Source: Bretschneidera sinensis
Lineage: Eukaryota; Streptophyta; Magnoliopsida; Brassicales; Akaniaceae
Direction of reading: 5' to 3'
Length of the DNA: 64,000 bases
NCBI GenBank assembly: GCA_023935145.1
Contig: CM043705.1
Coordinates: forward strand, 87,950,084 to 88,014,083
In this document: in pieces, positions 1 to 12,186 of the stretch
Numbering within the stretch: the stretch's first letter is position 1
How the letters are laid out: every line of letters starts with the position of its first letter
Notes under the pieces: generated by a model
The model's database searches: none
Seen by the model: the letters and a program-made list of their open reading frames with translations, nothing else
Told to the model about the DNA's origin: nothing
Translations under genes and position numbers: made by a program

Positions 1-99
1 AATATATATATTTTGATATTTTAAACTTAAATAGACATATTTATTTATTTATTTAAAAATATATATAATATATAACCGACTCAAACTTGTGAGCTGAAT

Positions 100-180
100 G
101 ACACTACCTTGAGCTCAACTTGTTATATTAATGAATCTAATAACAAGTTTGAGCTCAACTTAAAAGCTTGTCGTAGTGTC
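100..180. repeat. Short imperfect inverted repeat
   Basis: The arms begin and end with gacactac / gtagtgtc, and both contain gagctcaact and a tt(a)acaag motif around a loop near 135-150. The whole could fold as a hairpin of about 80 bases. It resembles the core of a small non-autonomous DNA element, but no target duplication could be assigned, so the class is open. Confidence 0.45.
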
Positions 181-768
181 AAACCGAACCTTCACGAGTC
201 GAGTTTCAAGACCACCCTTAACACACCATGTTTGTAAATCGAAAAATATTCAATACAAGTAACTTTAATGTCAAAAAATTTATTGACCCGTTTAATTAAT
301 GTGGCATGAACTAATAGGTTGGGCCTAGTATTAACATTAAGAATTTCCATACCTTACCAACGCATCATCCACTAATATAAACCCAAACCCACAAGCAAAT
401 TAACAAAGATGATAAAATGTTAGGCCTAACACTGACATTTTCACCACTATAGTGACACGGTTTCATGACGGCGCTTACATGCCATCTCACATGCCGACAC
501 ATATTTGCACACAATTGGTTGATTTCAACCTAGTCAAACATCACAGGCGCCAAACGTACACTTTAGTTCTTTAACGGCAGTTAGGCACAAACCACCAAAT
601 TTCTTGTTAGCAAGATAATTAACTTTTGCTTCTTATATATGTACTACTATTCATAATGGATATAAATCTCAATTAGCTATATCTAAGCTTGATTATATCT
701 TATTACAGTATTAACACATTTGCATTACTAGTTAGTGTGTCACATTTACACATATTACCCCCCAAAAA
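181..768 (+). other. Upstream region of the receptor-kinase gene
   Basis: This is AT-rich non-coding sequence that must hold the promoter and 5' leader of the kinase gene starting at 769. The leader just before the ATG is C- and A-rich, ending in a run of C then A. No single TATA box or named regulatory motif can be chosen with confidence. Confidence 0.4.
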
Positions 769-3700
769 ATGAATTTTTGTAAATTTTCCAAGTTCAGTTT
801 CCTGTTTCAGATAATTATTTTCTTTGTTGTTGTTGCTGCTCAAGAGAGTGCTTTAATCATGAAGGACAGAGCTTCATTGATTTCTTTTATGTGGGGCATT
901 AAATTAGACCCCGAAAATGCCCTTGAGAGCTGGAGGATTAATGTTAATTCATCATCAAAAGAAAAAGTTAATGTATGCAACTGGTCAGGAGTCAAATGCA
1001 ACAGTGCTAGGAATCAAGTGGTGGAGCTTGATCTTAGTGGAAAATCATTAAGTGGGATAATCTCTCCTTCTCTAGCTAATCTTTCGTCGTTAACGATTCT
1101 TGATTTGTCGAGGAACTTCTTTGAAGGTCAGATTCCAGCAGAGATAGGCTCTGTTGTTGAACTAAAACAACTTAGTTTATCATGGAATCTGCTTCAAGGG
1201 AAAATTCCTGTTCAGTTGGGTTTGCTTCATAAATTAGTATACCTTGATTTAGGGAGTAATCAGCTTGTGGGTAATATTCCTTTGCAAATTTTATGCAATA
1301 GGTCTTCTTCTTTGGAGTATATAGATTTCTCTAATAATTCTCTTAGTGGTGAAATCCCTTTGAATATTGAGCTTAAGGAATTGAGGTTTCTTCTACTTTG
1401 GTCTAATAGGCTAGTTGGTCAAGTTCCTCGATCACTATCAAATTCTTCCAAACTTGAATGGCTTGATTTAGAGTCGAACATGTTAAAAGGGGAATTGCCT
1501 TCTGATGTTATACGTAAAATGCCAAGATTACAGTTTCTCTACTTGTCCTATAATGATTTTGTCAGCCATGATGTTAATACCAATCTTGAACCTTTTTTTT
1601 ATTCTTTAGTTAATTCTTCTAACTTTCAAGAACTTGAATTAGCAGGAAACAACCTTGGTGGGGAGATACCTTCTATCATCGGCGATCTTTCTACCAATCT
1701 TGTACAGATTCATCTAGACCAAAACCTTATCTATGGTTCAATTCCTCCTCAGATATCTAATCTTGTAAATCTCACCCTCTTAAACTTGTCTATTAACCTT
1801 TTGAATGGTACTATCCCAACTGAGCTTTGTCGGATAAGCAAACTAGAGAGGGTTTATTTTTCAGATAATTCACTCTCTGGTGAAATCCCATCTGCTCTTG
1901 GTGATATTTCCCATCTGGGTCTTCTAGATTTATCCAAAAACAAGCTTTCGGGTTCGATTCCTGACAGTTTTGCCAACCTTTCTCAGCTGAGAAGACTTCT
2001 GCTTTATGGGAACCAGCTCTCGGGGACAATACCACCAAGCCTAGGGAAATGCATCAACTTAGAGATTCTAGATCTCTCTCAGAATAAAATTTCAGGCAGT
2101 ATTCCTAGTGAAGTTGCGGGATTGAGGAGCTTGAAATTGTACCTGAATTTGTCTAGCAATCTCTTAAATGGGGATTTACCGTTAGAGCTGAGTAAAATGG
2201 ACATGGTGCTAGCAATTGATTTGTCTTCTAACAATCTCTCTGGCACAATTCCACCTCAGCTTGGAAACTGCATTGCATTAGAGTACCTCAATCTTTCGAG
2301 TAATTTCTTAGAAGGTCCTCTTGCAGCTTCAATAGGGCAGTTGCCTTATCTTAAAGAATTAGACGTATCTTCAAACAGAATGATTGGAGAAATACCACAA
2401 TCTCTGCAGGCATCATCAACTCTCAAGAAACTGAACTTCTCTTTCAATAAGTTTTCAGGGAACATATCCAATAAGGGGGCATTTTCGTTGCTGACAATAG
2501 ACTCTTTTCTGGGCAATAACGGCCTCTGTGGCTCGATAAAAGGCATGCCAATCTGCAGGAAGAAACATACTTATCATGTTATTTTTCCAATCCTCCTCTC
2601 ATTGTTTGCAACTCCTCTTTTCTGCATAATTGGGTACCTACTAGTACGCAGATCAAGATTGGCGGTATCCAATGGAGGCCGGGACATGGATGATGAGGAA
2701 AAAGAAAGAGAAGATCCCAAGTACCCGAGAATATCATATCGACAACTCATTGAAGCCACAGGGGGGTTTAATGCTTCAAGCTTGATTGGTTCAGGCCAGT
2801 TTGGGCATGTTTACAAGGGAATTCTTCGAGACAATACAAGAATTGCAGTGAAGGTATTGGATTCGAAGACAGCAGGAGAATTTTCAGATAGTTTTAAGAG
2901 AGAATGTCAAGTCCTGAAAAGAACCCGTCACAGGAATTTAATCAGGATCATTACAATTTGCAGCAGGCCGGATTTTAAGGCTCTTGTCCTTCCGTTGATG
3001 TCAAATGGGAGCTTGGAGGAACATCTATACCCAAGCCAAGGGTCGAGCCATGGATTATTGGATTTGGTTCAGTTGGTGAATATCTGCAGTGATGTAGCTG
3101 AAGGGGTGGCTTATTTGCACCATTATTCACCTGTTAAAGTTGTTCATTGTGATCTGAAGCCGAGTAATATTCTTCTAGATGATGACATGACTGCTTCGGT
3201 GACAGATTTTGGAATTGCAAGGTTGGAGAAAGGCATCGGTGAGAGTATTTCAACAAATGATTCGATCTCCTTTAGTTCAACTGATGGATTGCTTTGTGGA
3301 TCTGTTGGCTACATAGCTCCTGGTATGCAATTTTTTTCTACCATAAATTTTCTGCTACTATTGATAGAATTATGATTTATTATGTCTGTCTTGTGAGACT
3401 GACTGCCATATTGACTGTTTTTTTCTTTTCTTATTGATTTGATCAGAGTATGGACTGGGAAAACGCGCTTCCATTCAGGGAGATGTATACAGTTTTGGAG
3501 TCCTTTTGTTAGAGATTGTGACAGGAAAACGCCCAACGGATGTCCTTATTCATGAAGGTTCAAGCTTGCATGAACTGGTTAAAATTCAGTATCCATATAA
3601 GCTTGAATCCATGGTTGAGCAAGCACTGATTAGGTTCAGGCCACCAGCTATGGCTGCAGCTTATAATCACGACAAAATATGGCGCGAGGTTATCTTGGAA

Positions 3701-3859
3701 TTGGTTGAGCTTGGTCTGATGTGCACACAGTACACTCCTTCAACAAGACCGAGCATGCTGGATGTAGCCTACGAAATGGGGAGGTTGAAGGAGTATCTCT
3801 CTAACCCTTCCTCGCTGCTTTTGATCGAAGAAGCTTCTCATAGGGCTGAAGGTTTTTGA
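769..3859 (+). CDS. LRR receptor-like Ser/Thr kinase, non-RD (At2g24130-like)
   Basis: The gene has two exons, 769-3322 and 3447-3859, with a GT-AG intron 3323-3446; the join restores the kinase motif APEYG and gives 988 aa. The N-terminus is a hydrophobic signal peptide (about residues 8-25), then an LRR N-cap and roughly 20 leucine-rich repeats with LxxLxLSxNxLSGxIP spacing. A membrane segment follows at about 603-625, then a cytosolic kinase domain. The kinase has a glycine loop GSGQFGHVYKG, a VAIK-type lysine at 695, catalytic Asp795 in HCDLKPSN and DFG at 813. Cysteine replaces the usual Arg before the catalytic Asp, so it is a non-RD kinase, a class rich in immune receptors. Length and LRR sequence match At2g24130 (about 980 aa) as remembered. 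It looks intact. The ligand is unknown; a role in surface perception is inferred from the family. Confidence 0.93.
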
Positions 3860-4403
3860 TCAATGATTTGGCAGTGTAATTTGTAGCTTCATGAAATTTC
3901 TGAGTTTTGATGACCATTGATCATTGTTTGATTTTTTCTCTTGGCAAAGCTATTATGATAATAACTCATTTCATTTCAATTTTATTCAAGAAATTTTTTG
4001 TTACTTAGCTATTATTGGTAGATTTGAAAAGTTGGAAGAAGGAAGAGAAAAACACTTTTATGTTGATTGGTAAGAGAGAAATATGAAAGGAAAGAAAATG
4101 CGAGGATTCACCTTTTCTTCCTGTTTTCCCTCTTTAAGTTATAATTGTCAATCCACCCAAATTGAAAGGGTTGGAGAGTGAAGAGTAAAACAAGTTCACT
4201 ATTTTTTGTCTTTTACTTGTTTCTTTCTATTTTTCTATCCTCCTTGCCGAACATATGAAGGAAAGATCAGTGCTTTCTTTTCTCATCTTTTTTTCTTTCA
4301 TCTCTCTTGTTTTTCCTCTCATTTTTATTTTCTCTCACGTTTCTCCCCTACCAATCATAGTCTTAGTTTAGTATAGTTTTTGATCTTTCGCTAATATTAT
4401 CAG
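3860..4403. other. 3' flank of the kinase gene
   Basis: Non-coding. It holds the 3' UTR of the receptor kinase (AATAA-like and T-rich stretches around 3950-3990), a purine/pyrimidine-rich MITE-like element (4064-4357) and then the left target duplication of the copia element (4399-4403). Confidence 0.5.
4064..4357. mobile_element. MITE-like element with terminal inverted repeats
   Basis: The left end reads tgattggtaagagagaaa. The reverse complement of the right end reads tgattggtaggggagaaac, so about 19 bp of terminal inverted repeat match with a few mismatches. The interior is a long purine-rich then pyrimidine-rich stretch that extends the pairing. It has no coding capacity. The superfamily is not certain. 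Confidence 0.5.
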
Positions 4404-5287
4404 TATTGAAAATCACCTAAGAATCCCAGGTTGTGACCTTCAAACACTCAGATCTAAAATGATTTGGACCAAACAAGAATCAAACCAAGAAAAGAGAAAA
4501 CACAAGCAATTGTTATCGAGGTTCAGCAAATTGCCTACGTCCCCGTGAGCTCCTCTGAGCTCTCTGCACTAAATCAATGGAGTTTTTACAATTACAGCAA
4601 CACCTCTTCAAGAACCATGTGTTCTTGATGAATGAGAGAAGAGAAAAGAAAGAGATAAGAGCAAAGTGTTTCCCTGGAATTTTCCTCAAGAAAATCCCAA
4701 TTACAAAGCCCTACAACCCCAATCTTGCATAGACTCTCTCTAGAAAAGCCTCTGAAGATTTGAGAGTCTTTCTCTCTAAACACCAGCCAATCTTGGAATG
4801 AGAAGAGCACTTGTGCATTTGATATTCCTTTCTTCTTTTTTGCTCCTAGATAACCCTTTATATAGAGCAATAACTACCATAACCAACTTGAAACCAATCT
4901 CAACCCTTAGATCTTGAGAACCAAACAATCGTGGCTCTCTAAGTGGTTTAAGTGAACCTGTGCGTTTCAACCAAAACAACACACCAGTTGAAGGAGCCCA
5001 AAATCTGGTTTCAGGTAGACTTCGCGCCTAGGCGCACAAAGCTTGCACCTAGGCGCGGAGGCACAAAGGTCCGCACCTAGGTGCGCAAAGCTTGCGACTA
5101 GGCGAGCTCCATAATGGTGAACTTCCACACATGTGGGTAGGCGAGGCGCAGGTGGTCGTGCCTAGGCACAGAGGTCCGCGCCTAGGCACGCAAAACTTGC
5201 CCCTAGGCACAGAGGTCCACGTCTAGGCGCCAAATGCTGTTGAAGTTGAAATCTTCAACCTTAAATTCTTAGACAAAAAACCCAACA
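4404..5287 (-). repeat. Copia 3' LTR (left copy)
   Basis: 884 bp, pairing with the copy at 8951-9807. It contains a GC-rich internal cluster (5022-5231) built from repeated palindromic gcgcctaggcgc and cgcaaagcttg units. That cluster accounts for most of the length difference from the other LTR. Confidence 0.93.
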
Positions 5288-5368
5288 AACTCTACCTTTG
5301 TCTAAGCAATTAAAACCGAACCAATTGTGCAGAGAACTCAGAATCCAAACTCAATATAAGTCACCACA

Positions 5369-8300
5369 TCATCCGATTCCAATTCTAAGAAGTTCAAGGC
5401 AATGATTGAACTTGCTTAGAGTTAGAACTTTAGTGCCTAAATCTGCAGGATTTTCTTCCGTTGCCACTTTGTCCACATGAATGCTTTCTTCCGTAACCTT
5501 TTCCCGAATGAAATGATACTGAACATCCATATGCTTAGTCCTCTCATGGAACACCGAATTCTTACACAAATGCAACGCACTTTGGCTATCCGAATACACC
5601 ACCACCTGCTCTTTTAGAACCTTTAATTCTTCCAACAACCCTTTACACCATGGAGCCTCCTTAATAGCTTTTGTTGCTGCTATATACTCTGCTTCGGTTG
5701 TTAAGAGTGCTACCACCAGCTGCAACTGAGCCTTCCAACTTATACAACATCTGTTTAAGTTGAAGAAGTACGAGGTAATCAATCTTCTCTTATCCCGGTC
5801 TGCTGCATAGTCTGAATCCGCATAACCTTCTAATCAGATGGACTTACCCCTCTTCTCGTAAACAAGCCCCACATCTGAGCTTCCCTTCAAATACCTTAGC
5901 AACCACTTCATTTCAAGCCAATGCTCATTTCTGGGATTACTCATAAACCTGCTGAGAACACTAATGGCATAAGAAATAACGGGTCTAGTGCTTACCATGG
6001 TGAACATGATTGATCCAACCGCACTAGAGTAAGGGACCTTTTCCATTTCTTTTTTCTCCTCATCCGATCTAGGACATTGATCATTAGAGAACTTGAAATG
6101 ACCAGCAAGGGGAATTTTTACTGGTTTACTATCTTCCATAGAGAACTTAGATACCATCTTTTCTATATAAGAAATCTGAGAAACCTTCAACCTGTTTCTC
6201 TCCCTTTTCCGGATTATACTCATCTCAAGGATCTTTTGAGCATGACCAAGATCCTTTATCTCAAACTCCGAACTGAGTTGAGACTTCAACCTTTCTATCA
6301 TTTCCTAGCTGCTACCAACCAATAGCATATCATCAACATAGATGAGAATAATCACCATTTTCTCCACCTTGTTTGTATTACAAGTTCTCCATGTAAGAAC
6401 TCTGTCTTCACATCCATTTGCTCAATCTCCTAATTAAATTGGACCACCATAGCTAACACTATTGTTATCGTCTTGTATTTCACAACCGGTGAGAAAATTT
6501 CTGTGAAATCTATGCCTTCTCTTTGTGTGAACCCCTTCACCACTAGCCTAGCCTCATACCGAACTTTATCCCCTGGAGTGTTTCCACTTATAATCCACAA
6601 CTCTCTGTTTTTCTGGTTTAGATGCCAATTCTCAAGAGTTGCTCTTTCTCAAAGAATGCATTTCCTCCTCCATAGCTAGCTTCCATATTGACAAATCCTT
6701 ACTTCTCATGGCATCACAGTAAGTTTCTGGTTCATTCTTGATTATCCCTTCTTTTGAATAAAGAGCTGCTGTAATAACATCCGCAAAACCATATCTCAAA
6801 GGTGGTCTGATTTGCCTCCTTTCTCGGTCTCTTGTGAGCTGATAATCATTCCGATTTGCTGCATCAACTCCTTCTAATTCAGCCCTCTTGAGTGTCTTGA
6901 GTTTGGCCTTCATCAATGGGCTCTACCTGATCTAAACCCTCTTGCCTTTCTTGCTCTACATGAACCAAATTTTCTTTGATGCTATGCTCCACATAAACCG
7001 GGCTGGTTTGCTCACTTTCTCCTACAGGGTTAGTTTTCTCCAAATAGAGAAATAATATCTCATTAAATATGACATCCCTACTTATTATGAGTTTAGTTCC
7101 ATTTGGCTCTAAGGACCACAACCTAAACCCCCCTTCTCCATATCCTAAAAACACACACTTTCTAGACCTTGGGCTAAGTTTATCATCATTTTGATATGCA
7201 AACGCAGCACACCCAAAAGTCTTAAGGTTGCTTAACTCAGGGGGTTTTCCACTCCACATCTCCTCGGGAGTCTTAAGGTCCAAAGCTCTAGAGGGTGATC
7301 TATTAACCAAATACGCAGCAGTAGACATAGCTTCCCCCCAAAAACACTTTGAACCAGAGCCAATAATCATGCACCTAACTATGTCCAAAAGGGTCCTATT
7401 CATCATCTCAGTAAGTCCATTTTGCTGAGGGGTTTTCACAACCGTTCTATGTCTTAGAATCCCATTTAACTCACAAAATTTGTCAAATTCCTTATTGCAA
7501 AATTCTAAGCCATTATTGGTTCTCAAAACCTTAACTACCTTGCCCATTTGAGTTTCTAGCAACTTTTTCCACACCACAAACTTATTCAAAGCATTCGATT
7601 TATTTTTAAACAAATAAACTCAAACCTTTCTAGAATAGTCATCAATCAAAGAAAAAAAGTAAAGATTACCTCCTTATGTTGGTGTTCTTGATGGCCCCCA
7701 AAGATCGGTATGAATGTAGTTAAGAATACTCTTTGATTTGTGCACTCCGGTGTTGAAGCTAACCCGATGTTGCTTCCCAAGAACACAACTCTCGCAGAAA
7801 TCAAGTTTTTCTACCTTGTCACCATCAAGTAAACCATCATCGCTGAGAACTTGCAGCCCCTTTTCGCTCATATGTCCCAAGCGATTGTGCCAAAGAACCA
7901 CCTTATCAATCTCAGCCATCAAGCTTGCTGCTTATTCCTTGATGTTCGTCTCTCCAATCATCTCATAGAGACCATCCTTTATTGCTGCTTTGATTACTAC
8001 CAAAGCTCCTTTGGTTATCTTGATCTTTCCTCCATCTGCCTTGTATGTGTACCCCATGGAATCTAGTTGCCCCAATGAGATCAAATTTCTTCTCAAATCC
8101 AGAAGATATCTCACATTCCGCAACAACCTTGTGACTCCATCAAACATCTTCAATTGGATGTCTCCCATGTCCCTCACTTGGCAAGAAGTATTGTTCCCCA
8201 AGAAAATCTCTCCTCCATTGGTTTCCTTGAAATTCTTGAACCAATCATAGTGAGGACACATATGATAAGTGCACCCGGAATCCAAGATCCATTTCTCGCT

Positions 8301-8822
8301 ATTTTGCCTTTCGCTCACATTTGAGCACACAACAAGAACATCACCATCTTACTATTCTCCCTTGGCAATCGAAGCCTCTCCATTTTCGGTATGGTTGCTT
8401 TGCCTTTTGCTCACAATTGAGCACACAACAAGAACATCACCATCTTGCTGTTCTCCCTTGGCAATCGAAGCCTCTCCATTTTTGGTATGGTTGCTTTGCC
8501 TTTCACTCACATTTGAGCACACAACAAGAACATCACCATCTTGTTGTTCTCCCTTGGCAATCGAAGCCTCTCCATTTTTGGTATGGCTTATTCCTTTCTT
8601 ATCCCGCTAGAGCTCCGTGATACTTGCTGAAAAATCATCTTATTCTCCAATCGCCAAGTCCACATTTTGTTGCATAAGAACCGCCTTGATTTTCTGCTTC
8701 CAAAGGGAAAAGTCTCCCTTTCCATCAAACTTCTCAACAATGAAGTTTAAACCCATCTTGCAGGAAAAAATCCCAAGATTTATGCAGCACCCACAATTGC
8801 TTTCCAAACCTCTTCTCTCCAA
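5369..8822 (-). pseudogene. Copia gag-pol remnants
   Basis: Read on the minus strand. A gag N-terminus (about 8640-8822, with a KFDGKGDFSLWK motif) is followed directly by a duplicated linker, so most of gag including its zinc knuckle is missing. The protease active site is LDSGCTYH (within 7932-8322). Next come the H-H-C-C integrase zinc finger (7674-7922) and the integrase core (6879-7613). The reverse transcriptase begins near 6560 ([10 protein letters not shown]) and is cut: from QMDVKTEFLHGEL it passes almost at once to YVDDMLLVG near 6340. A stop follows, then the RT C-terminus (5834-6301) and RNase H (5369-5782, with TEAEYIA and DSQSAL). Several stops and frame changes separate these blocks. 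No start codon of the full polyprotein can be assigned. Confidence 0.9.
8306..8587 (-). repeat. Three 96-bp tandem repeats in the copia gag-protease linker
   Basis: Units begin at 8306, 8402 and 8498, exactly 96 bp apart (32 codons), so the duplication keeps frame. Each encodes on the minus strand a block with NGEASIAKGE and DGDVLVVCS. The unit nearest the protease has two adjacent nonsense codons (TAG TAA) where the others have CAG/CAA. Confidence 0.88.
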
Positions 8823-8909
8823 TTTCTAAACCTCAAGAACCCGATCAAATCTTGATCCCAACATCGTTCTTGAATCACCCAAGAAGTTTCCTTTGATTCT
8901 TGGAACCTT

Positions 8910-8949
8910 GCTCTGATACCACTGTTGTTGAACCAAAGCTCTGATACCA
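8910..8949 (-). other. Duplicated primer-binding site (initiator-Met tRNA)
   Basis: On the minus strand TGGTATCAGAGC occurs twice, at 8938-8949 next to the LTR and again at 8910-8921, 28 bp further in. This is the usual plant copia priming sequence complementary to the 3' end of initiator tRNA-Met. The inner copy is preceded by CAACAG, which resembles a canonical LTR end, while the true LTR ends in CAATA. Confidence 0.85.
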
Positions 8950-8950
8950 C

Positions 8951-9807
8951 TATTGAAAATCACCTAAGAATCCCAGGTTGTGACCTTCAAACACCCAAAT
9001 CTAGAATGATTTGGACCAAACAAGAATCAAACCAAGAAAAGAAAAAACACTAGCAATTGTTATTGAGGTTCAGCAAATTGCCTACGTCCACGTGAGCTCT
9101 TCTGAGCTCTCTGCACTAAATCAATGGAGTTCTTACAATTACAGCAACACCTCTTCAAGAACCATGTGTTCTTGATGAATGAGAGAAGAGAAAAGAAAGA
9201 GATAAGAGCAATGTGTTTCCCTGGAATTTTCCCCAAGAAAATCCCAATTACAAAATCCTATAACTCCAATCTTGTATACAGTCTCTCTCTAGAAAAACCT
9301 CAGAAGATTTGAGAGTCTTTCTCTCTAAACACCAGCCAATCTTGGAATGAGAAGAGAATTTGTGCATTTGATATTTCTTTCTTCTTTATTGCTCCTAGAT
9401 AACCCTTTATATAGAGCAATAACTACCATAACCAACTTGAAACCAATCTCAGCTCTTAGATCTTGAGAACCAAACAATCATGGCCCTCTAAGTGGTTTAA
9501 GTGAACCTGTGCGTTTCAACCAAAACAACACACCAGTTGAAGGAGCTCAAAATCTGGTTTCAGGTAGACTTCGTGCCTAGGCGCGCAAAGCTTGCGCCTA
9601 GGCGAGCTCCATAATGGTGAACTTCCACACACGCAGGCAGGCGAGGCGCGGGTGGTCGTGCCTAGGCACAGATGTCCGTGCCTAGGCACGCAAAGCTTGC
9701 GCCTAGGCATAGTGGTCCGCGCCTAGGCGCGCAAAGCTTGGGCCTAGGCACCAAATGCTGTTGAAGCTTAAATCGTCAACCTTTAATTCTTAGTCAAAAA
9801 CCCAACA
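8951..9807 (-). repeat. Copia 5' LTR (right copy)
   Basis: 857 bp, the partner of 4404-5287. It carries the same cctaggcgcgcaaagcttg cluster at about 9572-9751 and should hold the element's promoter. It is followed by the second ATCAG duplication at 9808-9812. Confidence 0.93.
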
Positions 9808-9812
9808 ATCAG

Positions 9813-10820
9813 TTATCACAAAAGTCCTGAGATTCACTTTTCATTTCCTTATGCAACACTTTTCCTGCTGAGGTGAAGTGAAAAAAGTAAGATATGTTAA
9901 ACATATAAAAGGAGATTTCCTTTTCACCAGCCATATCTCTTTCATCAGGAAAACAATTCCCTTTTCTTCCGCTAATGCATTTATAAATCACAGACCAACC
10001 CAAATACAGTTTTGTTTTCATTAGTAATTCAATGGATTTGTGGGATGTGTAATCAAGGTTATGTACTATGAATCATTACTCATCTAATCTCTTTGCATTA
10101 TCTTAATCCATTTTTCACTTATAATATAGTTTGGAATTGTGTTTATGGTAAGCTGTACAGAAAGATTTCCATAATAGAAATTGCACTCAGATCTCTTTTT
10201 ACCTACCATTGATACAGAATTGCCTAAAAAGAAGTAGCTAGTGGAATTGAACAATAGAATAAGGAGAATGTCACTAGGCTATTGTTTGCGGTAGTAGGTC
10301 CATTTGTCCTAGGTGAAGGATAAAGCTCAGATTTGAAAATGATAAAAAGGAAATGTGAATTGAAATCCAAGTCAACTAGCTTCCAATTGTAGAAAATTCT
10401 TCAGTTTTTTTTTCTTCTTCTGAAAATGAGTCTCCCGTTTCCTTTTCTTCTTCTGCACCACTAATCAGCAATGATAAACATACAGATATTGTTACTAATT
10501 ATACAGTTATTTTCTTGTTTTGACCTTGGTTTTTACTGCCACCAACCACCAAATAAAATACTTGCATGCTAAGAAAACTCCTATAACTGCAGCAGAGCTT
10601 AACTAGTAGTACTAGTTTTACTGCATTTTCTTATTTGAAGCATAGCCATTCATGATTTTTACTGCCACCACCAACAAGAATTCTTATATGCTGAGAAAAA
10701 TGCTTTAACTTCAGTAGAGTTTACATATCTTTCACTCAACTTCATAGTTATCCTTCCCAAACTGAGTTAACTCTTTTATCTTTCTGTCAGCTTCTTAGAC
10801 TTATTGCAATAATCCTTAGC
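9813..10820. other. Intergenic, no gene seen
   Basis: AT-rich non-coding DNA between two LTR elements. Short open frames show no family resemblance. Only T-rich runs and a weak local duplication stand out (the phrase actgccacca recurs near 10535 and 10660). Confidence 0.4.
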
Positions 10821-10825
10821 ATATG

Positions 10826-11228
10826 TGATGCAAGACAATAACAGGAAATTAAAAAGATAAAAAAACTTATCTAAATCCCATGAATCAATTCCAAATCACA
10901 TAGATTCACTAACAACTCAATCACATAGTGTTTGTAATTAAAAAAAGTTGATTTTTTATTCATTCATAAGCTGTTTAAAATTAACATAGAATCTCTCTTA
11001 TATAGAAATCTTAGGAATCCTAATTCTACTTCAATAAAGAAACCAACTAAGATAATAATTTATAGTCCTACTCCAATAAGAAAATTTTAAATAAAGAAAT
11101 TAAATACTAACTTAAATAAATTATAAATACTCTTAATATTGTCAATTACATAATTTTCCCCATAATTAAAAAATCCCTAGTATTTAGATTAAATTCATTA
11201 ATTCCACTCTTCCTCGTGTATTCCATTC
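10826..11228 (-). repeat. 3' LTR of the small element
   Basis: Matches 12187-12584 through shared blocks such as taaatactaacttaaataaa and attgtcaattacata. Its terminal TG has mutated to GA on the minus strand. Confidence 0.85.
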
Positions 11229-11436
11229 TCCACCACTTCAAAAGAACTCGATCTCGAGTTGAAAAATATCGAAGGGGTAAGAGCTTTGATGCTTGGAGAA
11301 AAAAAACATGGTCATGGAATTCTTTGAAAGAAAAGTCACTAGAAGGTGAAATTATTTTTGCTGGAAACATTTGTTGTCAAATTGCTTGAAACCATGTAGG
11401 TAGGATAAAAACAATATCAAAGATATGTGTATCAAT

Positions 11437-11943
11437 TCAAACCTCAATTTGACAATCAATCTTGTCTTCCTGTTTGTCTTGAACCTTTTCAACTTCTTCA
11501 ATACGCTCAACAAACTCGTCATCTTGTTGGATTGGTTCAACTAAAATAACTTCACATGGAATTGGTTCAATATACTCAACAGCATTAAGCTTGTCATCGA
11601 GCTGTTCTTCATCTTTGTCAACATTTTCGTCTTGAACCTGATCAACATACTCAATGTGCACAACCAATTCACCATCATAAAAATAATCAGCATGACCATT
11701 CAAAATATTGTTATCTCGATAACCACACTTATACTCATAATCATATTGCAGATATAGGTGTTCAAGGTTTCACTCCTGAATACGGACCCAACAACCAAGT
11801 GCTTCATATTCTTCCTCCCAACTTTGACAAAAAGAGTGTGAACCATACATTTTCCATTGAGATCTCAACTCACCCATATACTTGTAGTCATTCAAAAGTT
11901 TATCCTGCAAAAGTTGAATCTTTTCCAAAGTATGAGTAGTCAT
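11437..11943 (-). pseudogene. Small acidic reading frame of the non-autonomous LTR element
   Basis: On the minus strand an ATG at 11943 opens a 168-codon frame beginning MTTHTLEKIQLLQDKL. It is interrupted by a single TGA at 11770-11772 and stays in the same frame to 11437. The first third is a helix-rich, tryptophan-containing segment ending ALGCWVRIQE. The last half is strongly acidic (runs such as VQDENVDKDEEQLDD). It lies about 230 bp downstream of the primer site, in sense orientation, where gag would be expected. I do not recognise a known gag or pol motif. It may be a degenerate gag-like packaging protein or a captured host fragment. Function unknown. Confidence 0.6.
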
Positions 11944-12186
11944 AGTACAGACTAAACTGAAAAAACTCAAAACATAAACTCATTTTTTCCCTCTGTTTCT
12001 GTTTTTTTTTTCTTTTGTTTTTTTTCCTTTTTTTCTATTTTTTAATCAGGAAATAAAATAAAGAAGAAAAACTTGTATTTTTTTTCTCATAAATCTACTT
12101 GGTCAACAATAACTCCGGTCAATGACTGTTCACAATTTGGTTTTTATCAACCCAAAGGGAAATGAGATTTGGACTCTTATACCACT

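Larger units (their letters stand above)
4404..9807 (-). mobile_element. Ty1/copia LTR retrotransposon, degraded
   Basis: A 5.4-kb element lying on the minus strand. Two LTRs (4404-5287 and 8951-9807) run TGTTG...CAATA in element orientation, and both sides carry the 5-bp duplication ATCAG (4399-4403 and 9808-9812). Domain order in element orientation is gag remnant, protease, integrase, reverse transcriptase, RNase H, which defines copia rather than gypsy. A primer-binding site complementary to initiator-Met tRNA sits beside the 5' LTR (8938-8949). A purine tract (AAAGGTAGAG on minus) abuts the 3' LTR near 5290-5300. The LTRs differ at about 9 positions in their first 240 bp, so the insertion is not recent. 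The coding region is broken by stops and deletions and cannot be autonomous. Confidence 0.95.

Noticed and set aside
8269..8620. Two overlapping plus-strand open frames with periodic sequence
   Set aside because: They are antisense to the copia linker triplication and reflect its 96-bp periodicity.
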